Positions 52,625-61,287 of a stretch of 64,000 nucleotides of DNA are shown here, piece after piece (the first letter of the stretch is position 1; each line of letters begins with the position of its first letter). The stretch is taken from the NCBI GenBank assembly GCA_018711275.1, contig DVIN01000003.1:1-64000 (forward strand), given 5' to 3'. Source of the stretch: Candidatus Pullilachnospira intestinigallinarum (GTDB lineage Bacteria > Bacillota > Clostridia > Lachnospirales > Lachnospiraceae). Made by a program: the position numbers and the translations under genes. Below the pieces are notes generated by a model that saw nothing but the letters and a program-made list of their open reading frames with translations, ran no database searches and had not been told where the DNA came from.

Positions 52625-53842
52625 ATGAATATTCAGACGATAAATTTTCTGCATATTCTGCAGAGTATCCTGCACGGCGGCGAGCCGTCCCTTTCCTCCC
52701 CGGACTGGGAACGTCTGCTTGAAATGGCCAATCTCCACAACCTGCTTCCCGCAGTCTATGAGACGGTCAGTCCTCTCTCCTCCTTTGCGGAGGCTCCTGA
52801 CCCGGTGAAAAAAGCCTTCCTGGAAGGCGCTGTGGGACAGTCCGGCGGACAGTTCCTCCGAACGGAAGAATTTCTCAATCTCTATGACACGCTCCGCGCG
52901 GAGGGTCTTACTCCGCTGGTTTTAAAAGGTCTGATCTGTCGTTCTCTGTACCGTGAACCCGATCTTCGCCCCTCCGGGGACGAAGATCTTCTGATCCGAA
53001 AAGAAGAGATGCCCTGTTACGACACTGTCCTTCGCCGGGAGGGCTACCGGCCGGATCTGGAAGGAGAGGCCGGTCACCTGGAGGAGATCCAGGAGATCAC
53101 CTATGAAAGTCCTACGCTGACCCTGGAGATGCATGTGAACCCCTTTGGTCTGGATACCAAAGCCCGCCGCCGAATGAATGAACTGTTTCAGGAACCTTTT
53201 TCACGGGCCGTGACCCTGCAAATCCAGGGTCACGCCATCCGGACTCTCTGCCCCACCGATCACTACCTGTTTCTGTTCTGCCACCTGTACAAACATTTTC
53301 TGGCAGGCGGCGTGGGAATCCGCCATCTGATGGATCTGCTGCTGTTCCGGCAGACTTACGAAGATAAAATTGATTTTCCCCAGGTGCTTCGGGGAATACG
53401 GACGGTTGGAGGCGAAGCCTTCTATCGTGCGGTTCTGGAAATCGGTCGCAGGCATCTGGGCTTTTCCTCCATTTCGGCCTCTCAGAAGGCCCCCGATGTG
53501 CAGCCTCTGCTGGAGGATATTCTGGAAAGCGGCTGTTTCGGTAATTCCACACGGGTTCAGCGGCTGAGCGCCGCCTATACCACCGCAGACATCCAGTCCG
53601 AAGAAAAGCACAGCTTCCGGCTTCTTCCTCTGCTGTTTCCTCCTGCCAGACAGCTGTACCACAGCTATCCGGTTCTTCTGAAGTATCCGGCGGTGCTGCC
53701 GGCCGTATGGTGCATCCGCATCGGACGTCTGCTGAAAGAAACAGTCCTGACGGATCACGGTCTCTTGCTAAGATCCCTCCGTCACGGTCAAAAACGCGCC
53801 CGTATTCTACGCAAGTATAAGATGACTCCTGAAGATAGATGA
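52625..53842 (+). CDS. Nucleotidyltransferase-family protein (NTP_transf_5-like)
   Basis: 405 residues, start behind GAAGGAGAA. The stretch LVLKGLICRSLYREPDLRPSGDEDLLI carries the acidic pair of the uncharacterised nucleotidyltransferase family (PF14907 type), with another conserved block ALEMHVNP-like (LEMHVNPFGLD). Such proteins are common near exopolysaccharide genes and peptide clusters in Firmicutes; the transferred group and target are unknown. Rich in hydrophobic helices in the second half. Stands alone on the plus strand, convergent with the VanZ-like gene. Confidence 0.8.
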   Translation: MNIQTINFLHILQSILHGGEPSLSSPDWERLLEMANLHNLLPAVYETVSPLSSFAEAPDPVKKAFLEGAVGQSGGQFLRTEEFLNLYDTLRAEGLTPLVLKGLICRSLYREPDLRPSGDEDLLIRKEEMPCYDTVLRREGYRPDLEGEAGHLEEIQEITYESPTLTLEMHVNPFGLDTKARRRMNELFQEPFSRAVTLQIQGHAIRTLCPTDHYLFLFCHLYKHFLAGGVGIRHLMDLLLFRQTYEDKIDFPQVLRGIRTVGGEAFYRAVLEIGRRHLGFSSISASQKAPDVQPLLEDILESGCFGNSTRVQRLSAAYTTADIQSEEKHSFRLLPLLFPPARQLYHSYPVLLKYPAVLPAVWCIRIGRLLKETVLTDHGLLLRSLRHGQKRARILRKYKMTPEDR

Positions 53843-53890
53843 TCGTAACGGTGGAACCCACGGCTGCTGCAGATCATTAGAAAGCGAAAT

Positions 53891-54463
53891 TCAAAAGCAG
53901 GTTTTTTCTTCTTTTTTCCGTTTTTTCCTTTTCCTGTGAACGCCGCGCCAGATCAGCCATCCGATTCCTGCCCCCAGCGTATTGGTGGCAATGTCGTCCA
54001 GCTGACAAAACCCTCTCTGAGTCACCAGCTGAGCCAGTTCAAGAAAACAGCTCAGCAGAAATCCCATATCCACACAGTACAACGGATTTCTCATCCGGGG
54101 AAATCTGGCGGGCGCCAGAATCCCGAAAGGCAGAAACATCAGGATATTTTCAATAAAGTACGCATGGGCCTGCGGGCCTCCCGCCCAGGTGGAAAAGGGG
54201 ATCAGATCAATCCCCGTCCTGGATCCGGGCTCCCGGGAAAAGAAAGCCAGCTTCAGCAGCACTGTAATATAGACAATCCCTATCACCAGCAGCCACTGCT
54301 TTCTGTCCGGCCGGCGAACCTTCTCTTCTCCACATAATATCCGCCTCCACAGATACCATCCCAGAAGGAACAGGCCGCCGGCCGCCGCCCCATAGGGCAG
54401 ATAAGCCGCCGGTTCCAGCAGATCCTTCAGAATATACCGGATCACCTGAACCGTTGTTTCCAT
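53891..54463 (-). CDS. VanZ-like membrane protein
   Basis: 190 residues from ATG 54463 (METTVQVIRY) with GAAGGA 6 nt upstream; the track start adds 121 non-coding codons. Four to five membrane segments and the VanZ signature: FFSREPGSRTGIDLIPF, ENILMFLPFGILAP and LDDIATNTLGAGIGW. VanZ family members can raise resistance to teicoplanin and related lipoglycopeptides, but most are of unknown role. Ends in a highly basic tail (HRKRKKRKKEEK). Confidence 0.88.
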   Translation of the reverse strand: METTVQVIRYILKDLLEPAAYLPYGAAAGGLFLLGWYLWRRILCGEEKVRRPDRKQWLLVIGIVYITVLLKLAFFSREPGSRTGIDLIPFSTWAGGPQAHAYFIENILMFLPFGILAPARFPRMRNPLYCVDMGFLLSCFLELAQLVTQRGFCQLDDIATNTLGAGIGWLIWRGVHRKRKKRKKEEKTCF

Positions 54464-54576
54464 CATAAATCCTTCAAAATCCTTTCTGACCATCACCAGA
54501 AGATAACGACAACGGTCTTTTGCTTTCCCATTATAGACAGAACCGGGAAAATTCGCAAGAGGCAACCGCTGAAGTT

Positions 54577-55707
54577 CTATTCCGCGGCCGAAAGTACCTG
54601 ATTCAGATAATTCCGCTTCTGGGACTGATTGCTGTGTACATAGATATCCAGTGTGGTTTTTGTGGAAGCGTGCCCCAGAATCTCTGAGAGGGCTTTTACA
54701 TCGAAACCATGTTCCATCCACCGGCTGGACAGCTGGTGGCGCATGGCATGAATATTTATCGGCGCGATTCCACAGCGACGCAGAAGCCGTTCGTATCGCC
54801 GCTGTACGGTGCGGGGCTCCATGCATTTTTCCGTCCCCGTCAGCAGATAGATCCCGTCCTCCCGGCGGCTGGCGCGGGCCTTTTTGATGATCCGGTCCGG
54901 CAGCGGGATCTGCCGGATGGAAGAAATGGATTTGGGGGTGCCGATAAAAAGCAGAGTTCTCTGCTGCGTGCTGCCCGGAAAAAATTCCGGATTTTCGATC
55001 CGGGTAACCGTCCGGCTGATGGTCATGCTTCCCCCTGCAAGGTCAAAATCCTCCCAGCGCAGCCCGCAAAGTTCGCCGATACGGATTCCGGTACACATGC
55101 AGACCAGCAGTCCGAATTCAAAGGGCTGTTCGCTGGCTTCCAGGTAGTTCCCCAGCTTCCGGTAATCCTCTGCCGACATGATCCTGGGTCTGGAGGGCAG
55201 CGCGGTAATCTTTGGGAAGCGGATGTTCTCCTCCGGACAGCAGTGAAGCTCCTCCGCAAACCGGAGCACACTCTTAAGCACCCCCAGTATGATCCGGATC
55301 GTACCTGTCTTTTTTCCCTCCCGCTGCAGGACGCGGACATAATCCGCGATCTGCCTGCCGGACAGCCTGCGGACGGGAATGTCCCCAAAAGCAGGCAGAA
55401 TATGATTTTTCAACAGAAGATGATAATTGCAGTATGTAGTATATTTCACCCGGTTCCTTGCCGCCTCCATCCAGAGGCCGGCCACCGTCCGGATTCTGTC
55501 ATCCTGGCACAAAGGCATCACGATACGGCTTTTCCGCTCTTCCTCCAGTTTCATCACCGTCTGCAGCTTTTTTTTCCTGACCTCCCGGTAAGTGGATGCG
55601 TACAGATATCCGTACCGGATCTTTCCGTCCGGTGTTCTTCCTTTCATATAGCGGGCTTCCCACCTTCCGTCCTGTCTTTTTCTGATGTTTTCCCCTTTTC
55701 TAGCCAT
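54577..55707 (-). CDS. Tyrosine recombinase (phage-integrase family)
   Basis: 376 residues from ATG 55707 (MARKGENIRKRQDG) behind AAAAGGAGG. N-terminal arm-binding AP2-like region (RWEARYMKGRTPDGK), core-binding SAM-like domain (about 90-165), and a catalytic domain with all residues: Arg in CTGIRIGELCGL, HAMRH, LGHASTKTTLDIYVHS containing His and the nucleophile Tyr. It should be able to cut and join DNA. No excisionase, relaxase, capsid gene or att pair was seen nearby, so it is either a lone resident recombinase or the remnant of an element. GACCATAT and GACCAATAT repeats sit just upstream. Confidence 0.92.
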   Translation of the reverse strand: MARKGENIRKRQDGRWEARYMKGRTPDGKIRYGYLYASTYREVRKKKLQTVMKLEEERKSRIVMPLCQDDRIRTVAGLWMEAARNRVKYTTYCNYHLLLKNHILPAFGDIPVRRLSGRQIADYVRVLQREGKKTGTIRIILGVLKSVLRFAEELHCCPEENIRFPKITALPSRPRIMSAEDYRKLGNYLEASEQPFEFGLLVCMCTGIRIGELCGLRWEDFDLAGGSMTISRTVTRIENPEFFPGSTQQRTLLFIGTPKSISSIRQIPLPDRIIKKARASRREDGIYLLTGTEKCMEPRTVQRRYERLLRRCGIAPINIHAMRHQLSSRWMEHGFDVKALSEILGHASTKTTLDIYVHSNQSQKRNYLNQVLSAAE

Positions 55708-55842
55708 TGTAATCCTCCTTTTCTTGACCATATTCATGACCAATATTTTACAGGATTCCAACAGCTGCCCCCGACTGTTTCCACGCAATTTTGGGATAAA
55801 CGGTAAAGTTTCGGAAGAATCATAAGCCTCCGTACAAACAAA

Positions 55843-55886
55843 ATTCCCCCGGGAAGGCTGTCCGAATCACAGCCCTCCGGGGGAAT
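55843..55886 (-). terminator. Terminator after the sulfite-reductase-like gene
   Basis: ATTCCCCC pairs with GGGGGAAT and GGCTGT with ACAGCC. On the minus strand AATTTTGTTTG follows. Confidence 0.7.
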
Positions 55887-55970
55887 ACATCTTCTGATAC
55901 ATCTTCTTCTACCGTGCCTGTACCATTCTTCGCAGACAGCCGATGATCAGGCGGCCCGCCAACCGTACCG

Positions 55971-56924
55971 TCAGCAGGTGGCTCCTCCCGTCACATGGAG
56001 AGTGGCGTCCAGAATCTCCTGTTTTCTTTCCAGCAGATCGTTAGCCAGCAGCTGTTTCTCCACATTTTCAAAGCCCAGACGGTCAATGGTCTGGGAGAAA
56101 CGCTCCCCGGTCTTTCCCTGCTCCCGGAACAGCAGAATCGCTTTTTCCACCACATCCATCACTTCCTCTTCCGTCCGGAAGATCCGGGACAGCGCCCGAC
56201 CCTGGGCTACTTTCTTGCCCCAGCGACCGCCGATATATACTTTATAGCCTCTGGTTCCGTCCTCGATGGCGTCAAAACGGCATTTGCCCACGCAGCGGCC
56301 GCAGTGGTTGCATACATCGGTGTCGATCTCCATCAGGCCATCCTTCAGAGATGCCGCGCCGATGGGACATGCGCTTACGACAGAACATTTTTTACAGCCA
56401 TTACACTCGTCCTCGTCATAGTTCGGGATCAGCTGGCCGATGATTCCCAGATCGTTCAGATCCGGCTTCACACAGTTGTTGGGGCATCCGCCTACGGCGA
56501 TTTTAAACTTATGAGGAAGCTTCACGGTATGATAACCCAGATAAAACCGCTCATGAATCTTCTGGGAGAGATCAAAGGTATCAATCAGTCCGTACTGGCA
56601 GGTGGTTCCCTTGCAGGATACCACCGGACGTACCACGGAGCCGGTTCCGCCGGTGATCAGACCAGCCTTGCTGATAAACTCCTGAAATTCTTCGATTTTG
56701 TCGAAGGGCACTCCCGGAATCTCCACCGTCAGACGGGTGGTATAGGTGATGGTTCCGTTGCCGAATTTTTCGGCGGCCTCGGCGATCACCTTCTGCTGAG
56801 CGGCGGTAACTTTTCCATTTACCGTGATAATTCTCGCAGAGAAATTGTCGGTTCCCTTATTGTTCAGAAATCCCAGCGCCTTTACTCTCTTCTCTTCCTC
56901 AGGGCTGATGGTTAATGCTGCCAT
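55971..56924 (-). CDS. Siroheme/4Fe-4S sulfite (or nitrite) reductase-like protein, AsrC-type
   Basis: 317 residues from ATG 56924 (MAALTISPEEEKR) behind CAGGAGG. N-terminal ferredoxin-like half domain, then the siroheme/Fe-S ligand motif SCKGTTCQYGLIDTF ... GGCPNNCVKP, then two 4Fe-4S clusters (CNGCKKCSVVSACP and CNHCGRCVGKCRFDA). This matches small single-gene reductases such as AsrC, which take sulfite to sulfide. No AsrA/AsrB is present, so the electron donor is unknown. Next to a CoA-disulfide-reductase/rhodanese gene (123-nt gap), which suggests a sulfur-handling unit. Confidence 0.85.
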   Translation of the reverse strand: MAALTISPEEEKRVKALGFLNNKGTDNFSARIITVNGKVTAAQQKVIAEAAEKFGNGTITYTTRLTVEIPGVPFDKIEEFQEFISKAGLITGGTGSVVRPVVSCKGTTCQYGLIDTFDLSQKIHERFYLGYHTVKLPHKFKIAVGGCPNNCVKPDLNDLGIIGQLIPNYDEDECNGCKKCSVVSACPIGAASLKDGLMEIDTDVCNHCGRCVGKCRFDAIEDGTRGYKVYIGGRWGKKVAQGRALSRIFRTEEEVMDVVEKAILLFREQGKTGERFSQTIDRLGFENVEKQLLANDLLERKQEILDATLHVTGGATC

Positions 56925-57047
56925 ATGTAATCCTCCTGTTTTTTCCGGCCGCCTCTTTGGCGGCCTTTTCTGATTATCTTCTTTCTTTCCGTCGCCTGGT
57001 TTCATCTGCAGTTCGTACCAGTTTTGCCTTTCGGCCCCACGGTACGG

Positions 57048-58679
57048 TTACTCCTCTTCCTCCACCTGATTGAAGGTAGCTCCGCCTTCCAGCACCTTTG
57101 TGTTGGTATAACCGAAATATTTCAGACGGTTCTGTACCATGTAGGCCCGTTTTCCTTTGGTGCATACCAGCAGAAGCTTCGCGTCCCTGTCAAATCCGTC
57201 CACCGGACCGTCGATCTTCGTCAGATCAATATAAGGAGCATTCTTCAGGGAAGGCTGCACGGCTGCGTCCACAATCTGATACCCTTCGGCTGCTCCCGCG
57301 GCGAACTTCTCCGGCGTCATGGTCTCAAAAGCGCCGCTCATCTTATTCAGAAGCACGTTGACCGTGTGAACGAAGGGATGAATGGCGGTGGAAAACGGCG
57401 GCGCGTAAGCCAGATCCATATTTTCCAGATCAGCCACGGATGCCTTCATGGTCAGCGCCGTCACGGCGATATCTACCATCTTATCCACCTCGCCGGGTCC
57501 CAGCACCTGAATTCCCAGGAATTTTCCTGTGGGCCGGTCCGCAATCATCTTGACGATGAAATTCCCCGCGCCGGGATAATAGTGGGCTTTATCGTCCACC
57601 ACCGTCACCACACTCACCGGATCGTATCCGGCACTCTTCGCCTGCTCCATGGAAAGTCCGGTGCGGCCTGCGTTCAGTCCCGGCAGTCTGCACACGGCAG
57701 TTCCCAGCACGCCGGGATACGGCTTCTTATTTCCTGCCAGCGTCTCTGCCAGCAGTCTTCCTTCCATATTGGCAGAAGAACCCATGGGGGACCATGCCGG
57801 CTGTCCCGTCTCCCGGTTGGTTACCATGGCGCAGTCGCCCACTGCGTAAATATTTTCATCGTTGGTCTGGAAATACGCATCCACCTTCACGGTTTTATTA
57901 GGCATCAGCTCAATGCCGGAGTCCGCCAGAAATCCCGTGTTGGGCCGGATACCGATGGACAGCACCGCCACATCCGCCTTCATGGCCCGACGGCTGGTCT
58001 GTACCTTCTCCAGCTTCCCTTCTCCCAGAAATCCCTCCAGTCGGGTTTTGGTGAAGGTCATGATTCCCTTATCTGCCAGATGGTTCTCCACATACTCGGC
58101 CACCTCCGGATCAAAACCCGGCAGCACATGGTCTGCCATATCGATCACCGATACTTTCAGTCCCTGGGCCAGCAGATTCTCCGCCACCTCCAGGCCGATA
58201 AAGCCGCCGCCCACAACCACGGCACGCTTCGCTCCTCCTGCCTCGATCCGCTCCCGCAGAGCAATGGCGTCCTGGGGCGTCCGCATGAAATAGATCCCGT
58301 CCAGATCCATGCCCGGCAGCGGCGGTTTGATGGGAGACGCGCCGGTAGCGATCACCAGTTTATCATAGGAATGAACGGAACGTTCCCCGGTGGCTGTACT
58401 GACAGCCTCCACGGTCTTCTCCTCCCGGTTTACCTTCACAACCTCCGTCTCTGTCACCACCTGAACACCTGTCAGTTTTTCAAAACTGGCCGGGGTATTT
58501 ACAATCAGCTGCCCCTTATCCCGGATCACATTTCCCACATAATAGGGAAGGCCGCACCCCGCATAGGAGATGTCCTTCCCCATGGTGAGAATCGTCACTT
58601 CCGCACCGAAATCTTCTCTCTTTAATTTGGCTGCAACCTTGGTTCCCGCGGCTACACCGCCGATAATCAGTACCTTCAC
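57048..58679 (-). CDS. CoA-disulfide reductase-like flavoprotein with C-terminal rhodanese domain
   Basis: 543 residues from a GTG at 58679 (VKVLIIGGVAAGTK) behind AAAGGGGA; the track adds 39 non-coding codons. FAD motif IIGGVAAG, redox cysteine in SYAGCGLPYY (single-cysteine type, as in CoA disulfide reductase), NAD(P) motif VVGGGFIGLE, and YAVGDCA. The last 90 residues form a rhodanese domain with cysteine in LLVCTKGKRAYMVQ. Family members reduce CoA disulfide, persulfide or polysulfide. With the siroheme gene downstream, a role in sulfur reduction or detoxification fits (inference). Confidence 0.88.
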   Translation of the reverse strand: MKVLIIGGVAAGTKVAAKLKREDFGAEVTILTMGKDISYAGCGLPYYVGNVIRDKGQLIVNTPASFEKLTGVQVVTETEVVKVNREEKTVEAVSTATGERSVHSYDKLVIATGASPIKPPLPGMDLDGIYFMRTPQDAIALRERIEAGGAKRAVVVGGGFIGLEVAENLLAQGLKVSVIDMADHVLPGFDPEVAEYVENHLADKGIMTFTKTRLEGFLGEGKLEKVQTSRRAMKADVAVLSIGIRPNTGFLADSGIELMPNKTVKVDAYFQTNDENIYAVGDCAMVTNRETGQPAWSPMGSSANMEGRLLAETLAGNKKPYPGVLGTAVCRLPGLNAGRTGLSMEQAKSAGYDPVSVVTVVDDKAHYYPGAGNFIVKMIADRPTGKFLGIQVLGPGEVDKMVDIAVTALTMKASVADLENMDLAYAPPFSTAIHPFVHTVNVLLNKMSGAFETMTPEKFAAGAAEGYQIVDAAVQPSLKNAPYIDLTKIDGPVDGFDRDAKLLLVCTKGKRAYMVQNRLKYFGYTNTKVLEGGATFNQVEEEE

Positions 58680-58814
58680 CTTTCTGTTCCCCTTTCCGGA
58701 GCCGTTCTGATCCCCGGTCCAACCTCTCTGTTGCCCGTCTTTATCAGCGCTCCATCCTGTGTATCCTGTCTGCAGACCGGCTTTCCCTGCCTGCATTTCC
58801 TTGTTATCAAAGCA

Positions 58815-58880
58815 ATTATATCACTTGAGCTTCTATATGAAAAGTGATATAATTTGATGAACATCATAGGAAATACCTAT
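58815..58880. promoter_or_regulatory. Symmetric divergent promoter and LysR-type operator
   Basis: ATTATATCACTT (58815-58826) and AAGTGATATAAT (58842-58853) are a perfect 12-bp inverted repeat. Each arm carries a TATAAT -10 box: plus strand TTGAGC-N17-TATAAT, minus strand TTTTCA-N17-TATAAT. ATAGG-N5-CCTAT (58866-58880), a T-N11-A LysR box, lies before the LysR start. Confidence 0.75.
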
Positions 58881-58900
58881 CAAAGGAGGGAATATGTTCC

Positions 58901-59818
58901 ATGACCATACGCCATCTGAAAATCTTTCTGGCAGTTGCCGAAACCGGAAAAATGAGCGAGGCCGCCGCCCGGCTTTATATTTCCCAGCCCACCGTCAGCC
59001 AGGCGATTCGGGAACTGGAAACCCACTACAACACACGGCTGTTTGAACGTCTTTCCAAAAAGCTGTACATCACTCCCGCGGGAAAAGAACTCTATGCCAG
59101 CGCCCAGAAGGTGGTGCAGGAGTTTGAACAGCTGGAGCGGAACATGGAAAAAGGCTCCCGCCGGGAGATCCTCCGCCTGGGAGCATCCATCACCGTGGGA
59201 ACCTGTCTCGTTCCAGCCCTTCTGAAAGATTTTGAAACAGCCATGCCGCAGGTACAGACCACTGTCCACGTCACCAACACCCATTCCATTGAGGAAATGC
59301 TGCTGAATTCTCAGCTGGATCTGGCCGTGGTGGAGGGGGATATTTCCTCCCCGGACCTGATCGCCCACTCCACAGTGGAGGATTATCTGGTCATGGCCTG
59401 CAGTCTCTCCCATCCCTTTGCCCTCCAAAGGGAAATCCCTGTCTCCGCGCTTGACGGGCAGGACTATGCCATGCGGGAGGAAGGAAGCGGCACCCGGGCT
59501 CTTTTCGAGGAGTTTGCCCTCCGCCACAATCTGCGGCTGAACATCCGCTGGGAAGCCAACTGTCCCGCCACCATCCGCCAGGCTGTGATACATGACCGCT
59601 GTCTGGCTGTCATGTCCGTGCGACTGCTGTCTGACGAAATCCGCGCCGGCCTCATCCATCCCATCCGGAATCCCAGCGGCGAATGGAACCGGCAGTTCCG
59701 TCTGGTATACCACAAGAACAAATATCTGACGCCCTCCATGGAATGCTTCCGGGATATCCTCTCCCGCTACCGTCATCCGGAGGATTTAAGCTGTTCCTGT
59801 CCCTCCGTGCTGGTATGA
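58901..59818 (+). CDS. LysR-family transcriptional regulator
   Basis: 305 residues, start behind AAAGGAGGG. N-terminal winged HTH (RHLKIFLAVAETGKMSEAAARLYISQPTVSQAIRELE), then a periplasmic-binding-like effector domain that is complete to LVYHKNKYLTPSMECF. Divergent from the CoA-disulfide-reductase and siroheme genes with an operator in between, so it probably controls both, as CysB/CysL-like regulators do for sulfur genes. The ligand is unknown. Its last 46 nt overlap the 3' end of the convergent kinase gene. Confidence 0.9.
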   Translation: MTIRHLKIFLAVAETGKMSEAAARLYISQPTVSQAIRELETHYNTRLFERLSKKLYITPAGKELYASAQKVVQEFEQLERNMEKGSRREILRLGASITVGTCLVPALLKDFETAMPQVQTTVHVTNTHSIEEMLLNSQLDLAVVEGDISSPDLIAHSTVEDYLVMACSLSHPFALQREIPVSALDGQDYAMREEGSGTRALFEEFALRHNLRLNIRWEANCPATIRQAVIHDRCLAVMSVRLLSDEIRAGLIHPIRNPSGEWNRQFRLVYHKNKYLTPSMECFRDILSRYRHPEDLSCSCPSVLV

Positions 59819-61287
59819 TCCAGCGTAAACCAGAAGGCCACGCCGTTGTCGTAATTGGTGACGCCGCACTGCTGGTTCATGGAATCCATGATGGCCTTTA
59901 CAATGGACAGGCCGATACCGCTTCCTCCGTATTCCCGGGTTCTGGCCTTGTCCACCTTATAAAACTTTACCCAGATCTTATCCAGCTCCTCCTCCGGAAT
60001 GGCGTCCCCGGTGTTGAATACCGTAGTAAGAATCTTTCCGTTCTCCTCACGGCAGCGGATCTCGATCTTCATTTCATTTTTCACATAATGGATGGCATTG
60101 GTGAGATAATTGGTCACCACTTCCTCCACCATAAATTCATCCCCCCACACATACAGAGGAGCTTCCTGTCCAAAGAGAATCCGGGCTCCGGCCTGCTGGG
60201 CCAGAAGCCGGGAGGACTGGATCACGCCATGAATCAGATCTGTCAGATCAAACCGTTCCATGCTCACCTGATTATTCCCGAACTCCAGCTGGTTCAGAGT
60301 CAGCAGCTTCTTAACCATCTGATTCATCTTGGATGCTTCATCTATAATCACGTCGCAGTAAAATGCCCGGCTTTCCGGATCATCATTGATGTTTTCCTGA
60401 AGGCCCTCCGCATATCCCTGAATCAGAGCGATGGGGGTCTTCAGCTCATGGGATACATTGGAGAGAAATTCCTTTCGCATCTCATCGATCTGTTCCTTTT
60501 TCTCGATATCCTTCTGCAGCTCATTATTGGCTGTCTTCAGTTCTGAGATAACCTCCTCCAAAGTGGCGGACATCTGATTAAAATTGTGTCCCAGCGTCCC
60601 GATCTCATCGTCGCCTCCGCTGGTATACCTGGCCTCAAAATCCAGGTTCGCCATCCGCTGGGAAATCTGCGTCAGCTCGGTCAGAGGCCTGGTGATTCTG
60701 CTGGCAAACAGCCCCACGAATCCAATCCCCAAAACCGTCATGATTCCTCCGATCAGCAGATAAAACTGATTGGATACCCGCACACTGGAGGCAATACTCT
60801 CCCAGGGAGTCCGAAAAATATAGGCATAGTTTGTGTCGGCGGAGGAAATGATACCCCACAGTTCCAGATAATCGATTTTCATATCGTCATCCCGGTTATA
60901 CTGGATCGTATAATTGTCCGTTTTCTCCAGCACCCGGTCAGCCGGCGGTTCCAGCTGGGACATGTACCCGAACAGTCTGGAAGAAATTTTCTGGTAGTCA
61001 TCATAACTGACATTTCCGATATAGGAATCCGGATGTCCCAGATCCGTCAGCACAAAGCTGATATTGTTGGCGTTGCAGTACTGTATGGTATCCACCGCCG
61101 CAGACACCGACATGTCCGGAAAAAAGGTTTCATATCCTGCCAGAAGCCGGTTCTCCTTATCCCGAAGATAAAACCGCTCCAAAAATCCCACATTCAGACA
61201 AACCACCAGGAGAATCGTCAGAAGGATAAACGCCACAAAAGCAGTGATGATCTGCCATTTGATGGATCTTCGGATCAGATTTCTCAT
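59773..61287 (-). CDS. Membrane sensor histidine kinase
   Basis: 504 residues. Membrane helix about 12-32, extracellular sensor about 33-173, second helix about 174-196, HAMP (about 197-250), dimerisation helix with phospho-His280 in LSNVSHELKTP, and HATPase with N box VVTNYLTNAIHY and G boxes in GGSGIGLSIVKA. The sensor domain is not recognised. Cognate regulator overlaps upstream by 4 nt. The gene end overlaps the convergent LysR gene by 46 nt. Confidence 0.93.
   Translation of the reverse strand: MRNLIRRSIKWQIITAFVAFILLTILLVVCLNVGFLERFYLRDKENRLLAGYETFFPDMSVSAAVDTIQYCNANNISFVLTDLGHPDSYIGNVSYDDYQKISSRLFGYMSQLEPPADRVLEKTDNYTIQYNRDDDMKIDYLELWGIISSADTNYAYIFRTPWESIASSVRVSNQFYLLIGGIMTVLGIGFVGLFASRITRPLTELTQISQRMANLDFEARYTSGGDDEIGTLGHNFNQMSATLEEVISELKTANNELQKDIEKKEQIDEMRKEFLSNVSHELKTPIALIQGYAEGLQENINDDPESRAFYCDVIIDEASKMNQMVKKLLTLNQLEFGNNQVSMERFDLTDLIHGVIQSSRLLAQQAGARILFGQEAPLYVWGDEFMVEEVVTNYLTNAIHYVKNEMKIEIRCREENGKILTTVFNTGDAIPEEELDKIWVKFYKVDKARTREYGGSGIGLSIVKAIMDSMNQQCGVTNYDNGVAFWFTLDHTSTEGQEQLKSSG

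Noticed and set aside
53843-53870. T-box-like string GGTGGAACCCACGG
   Set aside because: The match to the T-box core is partial, it lies between two convergent genes, and no downstream gene or terminator fits.
54577-56000. Prophage or integrative element around the recombinase
   Set aside because: No structural phage, relaxase, replication or excisionase genes and no att repeats were found in the neighbouring 10 kb.
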